From contig NW_004624747.1 in the NCBI RefSeq assembly GCF_000247695.1, positions 6,676,580 through 6,740,579 on the forward strand: a DNA stretch of 64,000 bases, written 5' to 3'. The stretch comes from Heterocephalus glaber. Lineage: Eukaryota > Chordata > Mammalia > Rodentia > Bathyergidae. Positions 25,872-36,825 of the stretch are shown here, piece after piece. Positions within the stretch are counted from its first letter, which is position 1. The number at the start of each line of letters is the position of its first letter. The notes under the pieces were generated by a model, which did not search any database, was not told the origin of the DNA, and was given only the letters and a program-made list of their open reading frames with translations. The position numbers were made by a program, and so were the translations under genes.

Positions 25872-26602
25872 TCTGTGGAGGCACGAGGGAGGAACCGTGT
25901 GTCCAGGACCATGTCACACCGCTCTCGTCCCTGGGCATCCTCTTCTCCTCAAGTCCAAACAGGAAGAGGAGAGCCACAGGTTGACATGGGAGGCAAATGG
26001 GGACGATTGAGGCAAAAGTCTCAAAGGGCCAGGGAGAAGGGCTAGGTGCCCCAGGCTAAACGAAGCCTACTCTTAGGCAGAGAGACTCATTTTCCTCATC
26101 TGTGAAGTAGGCTCGGTATAAAACCAGCATTGCCTCACCCCAGCACTTACTCTTGCCTGCTGAAATGTGAAATTTTGATTACTGTCCTAATATTTGTCCT
26201 TTTCTCTGAGGGTTGAGGTTGCAGAGAGCTGACTCCGTCTGAAACCTGAGCCTTTTACATATTGTACCAGGATAAAAAGGCAAAGGCTAGGAGAGAGCCG
26301 TATTTCCCCAAGTTTATTATTTTTAAAAGTCAAACATGCAGAAAAATGGAAACATTTTTACAGTAAACATCTGTCTAATTACCAATATTCAGTAGCTAAA
26401 ATGCTCCAGAAGAAGAGTGAAATGGAGAGAATAAGATAGTTTGCTATCAGCCCCAAAACAGGCAAATTGGGCATGAAACAACCCAGACATGGACAAGCAC
26501 GTATAAACCTGTTGCATGTCAGAAGAATTGTTTCAGTTGGGGAGATAGAAGGGGATAGTATGATAGACTTGTTGATAAATTGTGCTAAGAAATCCTGTTA
26601 AC

Positions 26603-26686
26603 GGGGGCCGGGGATTTAGCTCAGTGGTTCCAGCGCCTGCCTCAAAAGCTCAAGGTTCCCAGTTCGATCCCCTGTACCAAAAAAAA
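26603..26686 (+). mobile_element. ID SINE in L1
   Basis: Young sense ID. Perfect 16-base duplication 'aagaaatcctgttaac'. Inserted into L1-derived sequence. Confidence 0.95.
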
Positions 26687-26785
26687 GAAATCCTGTTAAC
26701 CACTAGGAAAAAAAGCAAAATTGGGCCCCTATTGAACATCGTATACATAAAAATCAACTCCATGTGGATTAAAGACCTAAACATG

Positions 26786-26870
26786 GGACCGGGGATTTAG
26801 CTCAGTGGTTCCGTCGCCTGCCTCGCAAGCGGAAGGACCTGAGTTCGATCCCCAGTAAGCCCCCCCCCCA
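26786..26870 (+). mobile_element. ID SINE in L1
   Basis: Young sense ID whose end changes into a C-run. Perfect duplication 'aaagacctaaacatg'. Confidence 0.93.
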
Positions 26871-26887
26871 AAAAGACCTAAACATGA

Positions 26888-27066
26888 AGCAGGTCTTGTG
26901 ACACATGGCTGTGATCCCTGCACTTTGGGGAACCGAGACAGGAGGATCCCAAGTTAGACCCCAGCTTGGGACATAGTGACTTAGCAAGACCCTAAAAAAT
27001 AAAAAAGGCTGGGGATGTAGCTCAGTACACAGGCTTTGGGTTCAATCCCCAGTACCACAAAAACAA
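26888..27066 (+). mobile_element. B1-dID dimeric SINE
   Basis: B1 part ('gcaggtcttgtgacacatgg') then dID ('ggctggggatgtagctcagt', 'caatccccagtaccac'). Confidence 0.8.
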
Positions 27067-27093
27067 CTAAATATGAAAAGTAAAACTTTAATC

Positions 27094-27212
27094 CAGGTGT
27101 GGTGGCACATGGCTGCAATTCCAGCACTCCAGAGGTTGAGACATGAGGATTGCAGTGAGTTCAAGGCCGGCCTGAATTACACAGGAAGACTGTGTCTCCA
27201 AAAAAAGTAAAA
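27094..27212 (+). mobile_element. B1 SINE
   Basis: 'ccaggtgtggtggcacatgg' to 'gactgtgtctccaaaaa'. Confidence 0.8.
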
Positions 27213-27507
27213 ACTTTTAAACATTTCTTATAAAGAAACAGGAGAATATTTGATTACTTCAAGATCATTTCATATAGTATAAAGCAGATTGCAAAGGAAA
27301 AGATTTAAAAATGTATCCACATAAAATGAAAAACTTCTGTTAATTAAAACACTGAAATAAAATGTCAAAACAAGCCCAAACTAGAAGATATTTGCAATCA
27401 AACTATTCATATGCAGAATATATAAATATATGGGTATCAGCACAAGATATAAATAGGCACTGTACAAAAAAGGAAGCAAGAATGGTTAATAAATATAAAA
27501 AGATCCA

Positions 27508-27590
27508 GGGCTAGGGATTTAGCTCAGGGGTTCTTCCACCTGCCTCACAAGTGCAAGGTCCCGAGTTTGATCCCCGGTACCAAAAAAAAC
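27508..27590 (+). mobile_element. ID SINE
   Basis: Sense ID flanked by 'aaatataaaaagatcca' and 'aaatataaagagatcca'. Confidence 0.92.
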
Positions 27591-27618
27591 CAAATAAACA
27601 AACAAATATAAAGAGATC

Positions 27619-27915
27619 CAGGCCTGGTACAGCATGCCTGTAATCCCAGCACTTTGGGAAGTTTAGACAGGAGGTTCCAAAGTTCAGGCCTCATCTTAGT
27701 TTTTTTGTTGGTTTTTTTTGGTACTGGGGATCGAACTCTGGTCCTTGCACTTGCGCAGCAGGTGGCAAAACCCCTGAGCTAAATCCCTGGCTCTTTAGTA
27801 ATTTAACAATTTAGCAAGATCCTGTCTCAAAATTTAAAAACAAATTTTTAAAATTGGGCTGGGAATGCAGCTCAGTGTGTAGGTCCTGGTTTTAATTCCC
27901 ACTACCCCAAAACAA
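27619..27915 (+). mobile_element. B1-dID dimer split by antisense ID
   Basis: B1 half ends near 27700, resumes at 27796 ('agtaatttaacaatttagc'), and the dID runs to 'attcccactaccccaa'. Confidence 0.75.
27700..27794 (-). mobile_element. ID SINE nested in B1-dID
   Basis: 'ggtactggggatcgaactct' to 'gctaaatccctggctc', inserted into the middle of a B1. Confidence 0.88.
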
Positions 27916-27933
27916 ATTAAAAATAAAAAAGAT

Positions 27934-28015
27934 AGTTGAGGGTGTAGCTCAGTGGTAGATTACATGCTTAGCATGTGCAGGGCTCCTAGGTATATCCCCA
28001 GTCTGAAAAACAAAC
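27934..28015 (+). mobile_element. Old ID SINE
   Basis: 'gagggtgtagctcagtggta', 'ttagcatgtgcagggc'; the older ID subtype. Confidence 0.7.
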
Positions 28016-28037
28016 AGCAACAGCAAAAAAGATGTTC

Positions 28038-28182
28038 AAGGCTGGGCATGGTGGCACATATCTGTAATCCCAGCACTCAGGAGGCTGAGGCAGGAGGATC
28101 CCCATGAGTTCAAGGCTAGCCCGGGTTACATAGTGATTTCAAGGCCAGCCTCAACTAAATAGTAAGAACTTGTCTCCAAAAA
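28038..28182 (+). mobile_element. B1 SINE with internal duplication
   Basis: B1 in which the 'ttcaaggctagcccgg' part is repeated as 'ttcaaggccagcctca'. Confidence 0.8.
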
Positions 28183-28258
28183 ATATTCAATCTAATTTAA
28201 TCATAATTAGAAATAATATCAGTCAAATCATATCAGAGATCAAGTGGTAAAATTTAAA

Positions 28259-28378
28259 AGTCTGAGGATGCCAGTACACACCTGTAATCCCCCTCTCAGG
28301 AGCCTGAAGCAGGAGGATATTGAGTTCAAGATCCACCTGAGTTACACAGTGAGATTCCATCTCAAAACAACAACAAAA
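28259..28378 (+). mobile_element. B1 SINE
   Basis: 'tgaggatgccagtacacacc' to 'ttccatctcaaaacaac'. Confidence 0.7.
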
Positions 28379-28581
28379 GTCTGACAATGCCAAGTGTTGG
28401 AGCAATGGAATATGTATACTGCTGATAAGGCTGGTATAATACAGCCATATTGGAAAACTATTTTCCCTGAAATAAAACTGAAAGTGAACATAGTTAGGTA
28501 TTTCACTCTGAAGTATATGTCCTAGAATAGGGATTCTCCACACAGAATGAACATTAAGGATCTTTTAAAAGTACCAACAAT

Positions 28582-28668
28582 AGGGCCGGGGATTTAGCTC
28601 AGTGGTTTTGCCGCCTGCCTTGCAAGAGCAAGGTCTGGAGTTTGATCCCTGGTACCAAAAAAAAAAAA
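28582..28668 (+). mobile_element. ID SINE
   Basis: Sense ID. Flanks 'aaagtaccaacaa' and 'aaagtactgacaa'. Confidence 0.9.
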
Positions 28669-29009
28669 GTACTGACAACCAACACTGGATCAACTGAATC
28701 ATAATCTCTGGAGGTGAGACTTTGTTTCTGTTATAAAGGCTTGCACACCAGATAAGTGTGCGGGCCTGGCTCAGAACCCAGCCCTTCCCCCAAATATGCA
28801 GAGTAGCAGTGTTGCATTGTGAAAGACTTGGAAATAGCCCAACTAGGAGAAGAGATAAACTGTGATATCTTCATGTGTAGAATATCATACAAGAGGAAAA
28901 ACATGAATGAACTAGTTATGTTTGGCACCATGGATAATTCTTACAATGCTGAGCACAAAATGCAAGTTTCCAAATAATACATACTAACTATGTAAACTCA
29001 AAAACATCA

Positions 29010-29133
29010 GGGCCGGGCAGGGGATGTAGCTCAGTGGTTCTGTGCCTGCCAGGCAAGTGCAACGTCCTGAGTTTGATCCCTGGTACAGAAAAAGAAGGAA
29101 GAAAGGAAGGAAGGAAGGAAGGAAAGAAAGAAA

Positions 29134-29165
<32 letters not shown>

Positions 29166-29166
29166 A
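29010..29166 (+). mobile_element. ID SINE with expanded (GAAA)n/(GAAG)n tail
   Basis: ID body to 29090, then a 75-base purine microsatellite of GAAG and GAAA units grown from the A-tail. Confidence 0.88.
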
Positions 29167-29715
29167 ATCAGGACTTCTAAGATCACACAAAAAGTCAGTT
29201 GTGTTTTATATAACAGCAAGGAACAATCTGAAAATAAAATTAGGACAATTCCAAAATAATAAAATACCTTGGGATAAATATAACCAAGGAGGTGAAAGAC
29301 TAGTGCACCAAAAACTACAAAGTGCTGTTGAAATAAAGAAGAACTAAATAAATGGAAAGACATTCCTACTAATGTATTATTAAGATGATGGCAATACGAT
29401 TCAAAGCAATCTACAGGTTGGATGCAATGTATACCAAAGTTCTAGTGATCTTTTTTGAATAAATGGGAAAAAAGCTTATCCCAAAATTTAGATGAATTGT
29501 AAGGGACCTCCAAATAGCCAAAACATACTGAAAAAGAAAAAGAAAAGAAAAAGAGGAGGAGGAGCAGGAGGAGAGGAGCAAGAGGAAGAGGAGAAAAGGA
29601 TTGACCTTACAAAATGACAATAATCAAAACAGTGTGGTACTAGAATAAAGACAGACATAGAGACCAGTGGAATAGGACTGAGAGTCCAGAAATAAAGCTC
29701 TGTGGAACTGACTTT

Positions 29716-29821
29716 CTTTTTATCTCTCTCTCTCTCTCTCTCTCTCTCGTGGTATCAGAGATCGAACTCAGGACCTTGCACTTGCAAGGAAGGCGTGGTG
29801 CCACTGAGCTAAATCCTTGGC
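29716..29821 (-). mobile_element. ID SINE with (TC)n tail
   Basis: Antisense ID. Flanks 'gaactgactttc' and 'aaactggctttc'. The tail became a (TC)n tract at 29723-29748. Confidence 0.85.
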
Positions 29822-30127
29822 AAACTGGCTTTCAACGAAGTGCCAGGATCATGCCCTGGGAGCCAGAACAGTCTCCTAAACAAATGGCTGTGGGACAACT
29901 CACTATCCATACACAAAAGAATGGAATTGGACCCTTACCTAATACCTTGTGCAAAAATTAACTCAAAATTAATCAGCAAAGGCTAGGCATAGCTTCACAT
30001 GGTGGCAAATGCCTGTCTCAAACAACAACAAAGCCAGGTGTAAAATAAGAACCAAGATACATCCCAATGATGAATATAACTGTATTGTATACCTAAAATA
30101 TACCAATAAACTTAATGAAAAAAAGAA

Positions 30128-30298
30128 GCCAGGTGTGGTGGGTACACATCTGTATTCCAACTACTCAGGAGGCTGAGGTGGGAGGATTTCAAGTTTGAGG
30201 GCAGATTGGGCAACTTAGTGAAACTCTGCCTCAAAATTTAAGAGAGGAAGCACAAGGTCTTGAGTTCCATCCCTGGTACTCCCTGACAAAAAAAAATT
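30128..30298 (+). mobile_element. B1-dID SINE, dID shortened
   Basis: 'gccaggtgtggtgggtacac' B1, then only the ID end ('cttgagttccatccctgg'). Confidence 0.7.
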
Positions 30299-30304
30299 TA
30301 AAAG

Positions 30305-30392
30305 AGAAGGAGCAGTGTAGCTTAGTGGTAAAGCACATTCCTAGCATGCTTGAAGACCTGGGTCAAATCCCCTGTACAAAAAAAAAAAAGAT
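30305..30392 (+). mobile_element. Old ID SINE
   Basis: 'gtgtagcttagtggtaaagc' to 'caaatcccctgtac', A-tail. Confidence 0.65.
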
Positions 30393-30458
30393 CAACAGTG
30401 AGAATGTTAAGTGGTGCCACACTGGAGAAATTACTATGACAGTTCCTTTAAAAAACTT

Positions 30459-30543
30459 GCGCTGGGGATTTAGCTCAGTGGTGCCACTGCCTGCCTTGCA
30501 AGCACAAGGTCCTGAATTCAATCCCCAGTACCAAAAAAAAAAA
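30459..30543 (+). mobile_element. ID SINE
   Basis: 'gctggggatttagctcagtg' to 'caatccccagtaccaaa'. Confidence 0.88.
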
Positions 30544-30937
30544 TCATAAATGTTGGTAAAAATGTGGGGAAATTTGAACTCTTATCCATTACTGGGTGTT
30601 TCTCAAAAAGTTAAACATAGAATTAACATATGACCCAGCAATTCTACTCATAGTTATATACCCCTAAGAACTGAAATCAGCAACACAAACAAATAATTGT
30701 TGGGGCAACCCATTTCCCAGTCTCCCTTCTGTCTCTCTTAGACAGAAGCTATCTTTCTCTAAATAAATTTTTCCTACACTTAAAAAACAAACAAAAAATA
30801 AATACTTGTATCCCAGTAATCATAGCAGCATTAGACATAATAGTCAAAAGATGGAAACAACTCAGTTGTCCATAAATGAATGAACAATTCACAAGACACA
30901 TACAATGGAATATTATTCAGCCATGAAAAGGAATAAA

Positions 30938-31031
30938 GGGGCCAGGGATTTAGCTCAGTGGTTTCGCCGCCTGCTTTGCAGGCGCAAGGACCCAAGTTCG
31001 ATCCCCGGTACCAAAAAAAAAAAAAAAAAAA
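30938..31031 (+). mobile_element. ID SINE in L1
   Basis: Sense ID with A19 tail. Duplication 'aaaggaataaag'. It interrupts the L1 3' UTR at the 'cagccatgaaaaggaataaa' site. Confidence 0.92.
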
Positions 31032-31282
31032 GGAATAAAGTAATGATACAGTATGGATGAACCATGGAAACTAAAGGTTACATGTTTTATGCTTCCTTTT
31101 ATATGAAATTTTCAGAATTAGCAAATTTATAGGGACAGAAAAGTTGTTTGTGACAGGGAGACTAGGGAGAATGATGAGAGACTGCTCATTGTGATATAGT
31201 TTCCTTTCTGGAACTACACAGAGGTGATAGTTGCACATTATGAATATAATAGATGCCAATGAGCTTGGTTGCTTGGTTGCTT

Positions 31283-31294
31283 TCTTTCTCTCTT

Positions 31295-31329
<35 letters not shown>

Positions 31330-31335
31330 TTCTTT
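31283..31335 (-). repeat. (TC)n/(TTTC)n tract
   Basis: Pyrimidine microsatellite next to an old antisense ID/B1; probably a decayed SINE tail. Confidence 0.85.
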
Positions 31336-31344
31336 TGCAAGAAT

Positions 31345-31550
31345 TGATTATAATAATTGATTGAACCCAGAGCCTTGCACATGTTAGGCAAGCAGTCTAC
31401 CTCTGAGCTACATCCCAACCCTTAAAACTTTTTATTTTGAGACAGGGTCTGACTAAGTTGCCCAGGTTGGCAGTTTCTCAGCTGGCCTGGAACTTGAGAT
31501 CCTCCTCCCTCAGCCTCCCAAGTAGCTGGAATTGCAGGCATGTGCTAAAT
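31345..31550 (-). mobile_element. Antisense ID/B1 composite
   Basis: Old ID ('gattgaacccagagcct', 'gagctacatcccaacc') next to antisense B1 ('gagacagggtctgactaag'). Confidence 0.75.
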
Positions 31551-31644
31551 TTACTTTAAAACTGTTAATTTTATGTTCTGTGAATTTTACCTCAATTTAA
31601 AAACACCTACTCGCAGTACTGACTACATATTTAAAATTTTTTTT

Positions 31645-33111
31645 CCCCTTAAATTTTTTTATTGGTACATTTTAGGTATACAATACGTTTACATTTATCA
31701 TTGGGTGCTTGCACCTGTACACGATGTATCTTGGTTCTTACTTTTCCCCCATTACCTGTGCGCCCTTCACCCCCTCCACCCTTCCCTATTTACATAGATT
31801 TCATTTCCATTTTTTTTCTTTTCTCATAATTTTTCCTTTCCCTTCTTTCCTTTCCCCTTCCCCTCCCACTTCACCTACCCCTTTGGACCTTTTCTTCCTA
31901 TTTCAAATTATCAGTTATTCATTTTAATCATTTTAATCTTTATTTACACTTTCAGTTTCTCACACTAGAGAAACTTCAGTATTTACACATGTGTGTCCTA
32001 TTTATTTCACTTAGGAGTATGGCGTCAATATGCATCCATTTAGCTATAAATGTCTCTGGTTTCTCATTCTTTATGGCTGAGTAGTACTCCATTTTATAAA
32101 AAAAAAACCCACATCTTCTTTATCCAGTTTCCAGTTGATGGGCACTTGGGCTGTTTCCAAGCTTTAGCTATTACAAACTGTGCCGCTATAAACATGGGTG
32201 CACATATATCACTGTGGTATGATTCTTTTAATTCTTTTGGGAAGATACTCAGCAGGGGAACAGCTGGGTCAAATGGGACCTCTAGCCCTAGTTCTTTGAG
32301 GTGTCTCCACACTGATTTCCACAGTAGTTGCATCAGTCTGCACTCCCACCAACAATGGAGAAGGGTTCCTTTCTCTCCACACCCCCACCAGCATTTGTTA
32401 TTGGTTGATTTCTTGATGGCAGCCATTCTTTCTGGGGTAAGGTAGAATCTCAGCGTTGTTTTCATCTGCATCTCTCAAATGACCAGTGATGTTGAACATT
32501 TTTTCACATATTTATTTGCGGTTTTTACTTCTTTGTCTGAGAAATGTCTGTTCATTTCAGATGACCATTTTTGAACTGGGTCTTTGAATTTGGGGGGGTC
32601 TGATTTTTTTCAGTTCTTTATATATTCTAGATAGTAGTCCTTGGTCTGAGGCACAGCTGCTAAACATTTTTTCCCACATTATAGGTTGTCTGTTAGCTCT
32701 GTTGGTGGTTTCTCTTGCAGTGCAGAAGCTTTTTAATAAGATGAGATCCCAGTTGCTGATTCTTTGTGCTAGTTCCCATGCTGCTGAGGTTTTGTTCTTA
32801 AAGTCTTTTCCTATGGCAATGTCTTCAAGAGTTCTACCTAACTTATCTTCCAGCAAGTTTAATGTTTCTGTCTTAATATTTAGATCTTTAATCCACTTCG
32901 ATCTTAGTTTAGTGCACGGTGATAGGTATGGGTCTAGTTTAAATCTCTGGCAGGTTGAAATCCAGTTTTTCCAGCACCATTTATTAAATAGGCTATCTTT
33001 CCTCCAATGAGGGTGGTTGGCTCCTTTGTCAAAGATGAGGGGGATGAGTATGTCTGGAGTTGTTTCTGCATCTTCTAATCTATTAGTTCTGGAAACATTA
33101 GCCACAGGCAT
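31645..33111 (-). mobile_element. 5'-truncated L1: ORF2 C-terminus and 3' UTR
   Basis: On the minus strand, 33111-32557 and 32471-32094 encode the C-terminal part of L1 ORF2, with recognisable motifs [40 protein letters not shown] (the Cys-rich segment) and [15 protein letters not shown]. Frame breaks lie at about 32480-32560 and at an A10 run near 32100; the 3' UTR follows to 31645. ORF1 and the endonuclease and reverse-transcriptase core are missing, so it cannot move on its own. It is clearly less decayed than the sense L1 block to its left. Confidence 0.88.
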
Positions 33112-33470
33112 TTATGGAGGTTGAGGGGTCCCCATGATTGGCGGTCCACAAGCCAGGGATCTACGATGCTGGTAACTGGGCCAATCCAAATCCAAAGGCC
33201 TCAGAACTAGGAAAGCAGACGGTGTAACTCTAGTCAGAGAGTGAAGGCCTGCAATCCAGGGAGGCCACTGGTGTGTGGCCCAATGCCTGTGGAGTCCTGA
33301 CTATATTTTTAAGAAGTGCTTTTATATGTAACAGAACTATGAAGGAAATCAAAGGAATTAGAAACACAAAATTCAGCTCCCTAGAGTGGGATGTAATTGG
33401 GAAGGGGTACCTAGGTGGTTTCAATGGTGTTGGGGACATTGTTTTTTGTCAAGAGCCATTCTATATAGTT

Positions 33471-33550
33471 TGGGTTTTTTTGTACTGGGGATTGAACTCA
33501 GGACCTTGCGGTTTTGAGGCAGGCGGCAGAACCACTGAGCTAAATCCCCT
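33471..33550 (-). mobile_element. ID SINE
   Basis: Antisense ID flanked by 'cattctatatagtt' and 'cattctatataatt'. Confidence 0.9.
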
Positions 33551-34185
33551 GCATTCTATATAATTTTTTGGGAAAAATCATTTCATAATTAAATTGTGGT
33601 TAGAGCTTGTCTAAAGCCCACGGTCTTGCCTTTGAACCAGCTATGGTATGCACTATGGTGTGAGGAAACATGACTCTGTGTGCCTCCGGTCACAGTAGAG
33701 GCCTCAATGGTCCAGTGATGCTGTGATGCTCCAGGGCAAGATGAATCAGCTGAAGACATCCTGGTTCCTTGAGAACAGAGTAGTAATAAAAAAAGAGAAA
33801 GACAAATTCTTTATTAGCCTGATATCTCCTCCCTCCCAGCTACCGTTTTTGTTTTTATTTTGTTTTGGGTACCAGAATTAACTCATCCCACCTACTATTG
33901 TAAGAATGCTTTGCCCCTCACCATCCTCATCAAAATAAGATCCTCATCAACCTAAGATCCTCATCAGCCTAAGATCACTGCTGCCTTCTGAGTCCTTGGA
34001 TTATTGTGTGTACCCAATAAGTAGTGGTAGCTCGGAATGTCTTTGTCTTTGCCCACGTTGCCCTTGACCTCCTAGCCTACCAGGAACCTTGAAAGTGTGT
34101 CTGTTTGTCTTTCTTTTTTATCCCTTGCCACACTTCTTTCTAGGCAGATCTGGAGGACTGATCAGCCTCCCACACATTTTTTATT

Positions 34186-34420
34186 TTTTGGCATTGTGGA
34201 AGATCAAACCCAAGGCCTCATACTTACTAAGTATGTACTGTGTACCGCAAACCTAACATTCTGCTTTTTTTTTTTGGAGACAGGATCTCGCAATTTACTT
34301 CAGGCTCGTCTTGAACTCACTGTGTCTCCCAGGCTGACCTTGAACTGATGGCGATTCTCCTGCCTCAGCCTCCTAAGTACAGGGATTACAAGTATGTGCC
34401 ACCATGCCAGGTTCTGACAT
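34186..34420 (-). mobile_element. Antisense ID remnant and B1
   Basis: Weak ID piece to about 34255, then clear antisense B1 ('ggagacaggatctcgcaatt' to 'atgtgccaccatgccagg'). Confidence 0.7.
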
Positions 34421-34439
34421 ACTGCTTTTAAGTCACATG

Positions 34440-34850
34440 AATGTTCATTACAACATTCTTTATAGATATTCCGCACTTAACGACCTACCTGTGTAACAAC
34501 TGTTTGGACTTAAAACCTGCTACTCAGACTTGTGACCTGTACAGTTCTATACATCTTGGTAGAGCCTCAATGTCTTTTTTTGTACAATACACCTTGTTTA
34601 TACAATAATTTTTGCCGATTGTACTGTACAGTACTATAGTTCTGCGTTCTGTTATACATTACAGTATTGCATGAAGAGTTATGCAAATAAAAGCAAAATT
34701 ATCAAGTTGGAGTTTTCTTTGACCATTTCTTTGTTCTGAATATTGTAATGTACATACCACAGACAGCTCCTCATTTAGCGACGAATTCGTTTAATAACCT
34801 AGTTGCAGGAATGGAACTTGGTTGTTAAATGAGGTATGTCTGTATTTGTT
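34440..34850. mobile_element. Tigger-like DNA transposon remnant
   Basis: The ends are inverted relative to each other: 'gcacttaacgacctacct' on the left, and 'gttgttaaatgaggta' on the right (reverse complement 'tacctcatttaacaac'). The middle ('gtacagtactatagttctgc') resembles TcMar-Tigger non-autonomous elements. No transposase is left. Confidence 0.6.
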
Positions 34851-34870
34851 GCATATATGACTAACATTCT

Positions 34871-34957
34871 TTTTTTATATATATATACTGGGGATTGAAC
34901 TTGGGTCCTTGCGTTTGCAAGGCAGGCGGCAGAATCACTGAGCTAAATCCCCAGCCC
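34871..34957 (-). mobile_element. ID SINE with (TA)n tail
   Basis: Antisense ID. Flanks 'actaacattctttt' and 'accaacattctttt'. The tail became a short (TA)n. Confidence 0.88.
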
Positions 34958-35900
34958 ACCAACATTCTTTTATGTACATGAAATCACTCTTCATAAGTTG
35001 CAAAATTTGAGAGTCTTGTTTCTCCCATTCTCTGAAGGTCATTCCACTTGTTAGCCCCAGTGAAAGGGCTGCTAGAACACACACTGTTATCAGCCAGCCG
35101 GTTGGCTCCACCATCTACCTGTGCCTGTTCCCATTACTTGTTCCCCACTCCCCACCCCACCTACCTGGGCAGAGGGTCCTCATGGCCTCAACCTACACCA
35201 CACCCGGGTGCAGAAGCTTGCTCACCCTTGTCCCCACCTAAAGCACATTTTGGCATCCATCCTAATATCCACATCCTAGCCTTCTGTCAGCAGAGCTGAG
35301 CTCTCTCAACTTGGTGTGCCCAGAGGTACACTGTGGTGCATCATCCCACAGGGTAACCCATGGATTTCCTGAAGGCAAGAGGTGGAGGATGTTCCACGTG
35401 GCTCAGCTGAGCCAGGCCCTTGCTGCTGTGAGGTGGGTAGGGGGTGTGTGAAGAGCAGTGAAGATGAACAACCTCTGGGGAGTGGGAGGTGTAAGCCCAG
35501 GAAGGAAAGCAGCCAGGACAGGGAACTGACTGCAAGGAGATGAGTGACTTATAGGCCCTGCCTGGAGTAGAATGTCTGAGGAGGCCCCTAGGAGGCAGGC
35601 TGCCCACTCCCAGGAATGGGCAGACAGGCTGCTCGGCCCTTCAGGGCCCCTGGGAGGAGCCAAGTCCACAGATCCCAGCACACTTGACTTCTGGGGCAGA
35701 GTGAGGAGTCAGAGGAGAGAGGACTGTCACTTTATCATACACCTCCAGGCAAGCTGCTTCCCTTTGGCCTGTGTCCCCAACTATAATATGGGCACTTGGA
35801 CAAAAGGTTTTGGGAAGACTTTTCATCAGAAGTGCTGTGATTCCAACTAAGTTGTTTCTTGGAATACAAGGTATCCTGGCCCTGGGTTGGACTGTAATCA

Positions 35901-36095
35901 CTCTCTCTCTCTCTCTCTTTTTTTTTTTTTTTGGTGGCTCTCTCCCAACACACACACACACACACACACACATACCATATTGGTTCTGTTTCTCTTTTTT
36001 TTTTGGTACGGGGTGGGATGAGGGGGGGATCAAACTCAGGACCTTGCGCTTGAGAGAGGCAGGCACTGGAAACACTGAGCTAAATCCCCGGTCCT
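35901..36095 (-). mobile_element. ID SINE with compound (TC)n-T-(CA)n tail
   Basis: ID body at 36000-36095, with a duplicated 'ggtggg' bulge. Flanks 'tggactgtaat' and 'tggaatgtaat' suggest that the whole (TC)n, T14 and (CA)n array (35901-35972) lies inside the insertion. Confidence 0.75.
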
Positions 36096-36381
36096 GGAAT
36101 GTAATTTCTATGGAGGAGATGGCCATTCCTCTGTTTCTCCTCAACCCCTAAAGATTCAGGGGGATCTGGAAAGAAATGAAGTTGTTAGTTAATGAGCGGG
36201 TGGGGCACAAAATGGCTTCCCCAGTGATGGATGGAAGTGGGTGGTGGAATGTTTCAGAATGGGTGCCAGGAATGAGGGGCATAGTTCCATGAACACAAGC
36301 CTTCCTCTACTCTTTCTGTGCTGTGAAATAAATTCTTTGATCAGATACTAGGCTGGGCACATGCCATAAAAACAGAGGGGA

Positions 36382-36472
36382 GGGCCGGGGATTTGGCTCA
36401 GTGATTCTGGTTCCTGCCTCGAAAGCGCAAGGTGCCAAGTTCGATCCCCCGTACCAAAAAAAAAGAATGCGC
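36382..36472 (+). mobile_element. ID SINE
   Basis: Sense ID. Duplication 'taaaaacagaggggag' on both sides. Confidence 0.92.
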
Positions 36473-36489
36473 CCCTAAAAACAGAGGGG

Positions 36490-36675
36490 AGTGAGGTGTG
36501 GTGTTGCACACCTGTAATCCCAGCATTCTGGGAAGTTGAGGCAGGAGGATCTCAAGCTAGACCCAGCCTGGGCAACTCTGATTTAGTGAGAGGGTGGAGA
36601 TAAAAATTAAAAGAGCTAGGGATGTAGCTCAGTTTGAAGGCCCTTCGTACAATCCCAGTACTGCAAAAACAAAAC
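36490..36675 (+). mobile_element. B1-dID SINE
   Basis: 'gtgaggtgtggtgttgcaca' B1 part and 'gctagggatgtagctcagtt' dID part. Confidence 0.8.
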
Positions 36676-36811
36676 AGAAAAGTCAGAGGGATATGTCCTG
36701 ATTGCACCCCAGTGGTGCTCACAGAAAGATAGAAGGGCAGGGAGGGCAAATCCATGTTCACAGTGTGTGTCTGTTCCAGTGAACATGAAGAGAACCAATG
36801 CCACCAAATTG

Positions 36812-36825
36812 CCACCAGGTGGCAG
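36812..36825 (+). promoter_or_regulatory. CTCF-type motif
   Basis: CCACCAGGTGGCAG matches every position of the usual CTCF core CCASYAGRKGGCRS. Plus-strand orientation. Binding is inferred. Confidence 0.6.

Larger units (their letters stand above)
26690..31300 (+). mobile_element. Degenerate sense-strand L1 block, fragmented by SINEs
   Basis: Between the SINEs the unique pieces read on the plus strand as decayed L1 ORF2 and 3' UTR: 'aatcaactccatgtggatta' (about 26750), 'ccaaatagccaaaacatact' (29512), 'agagaccagtggaataggac' (29660), 'tatgacccagcaattctact' (30629), 'ggaatattattcagccatga' (30905). Frames are broken throughout. Order suggests more than one old insertion. A short LTR-like tail (about 30700-30780, 'ctctaaataaatttttccta') may be a separate insert. 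Confidence 0.65.

Noticed and set aside
29091..29166. Regular short repeats that could suggest an array such as CRISPR
   Set aside because: It is a GAAG/GAAA microsatellite in an ID tail. There are no spacers, and this is a mammalian genome.
32094..33111. Minus-strand frames of 125 and 184 codons
   Set aside because: They are L1 ORF2 remnants with frame breaks, not host genes.
33112..33270. Possible LTR or other repeat next to the L1 5' break
   Set aside because: A loose internal repetition ('aaggcct' units) looked familiar, but I could not assign it to a family.
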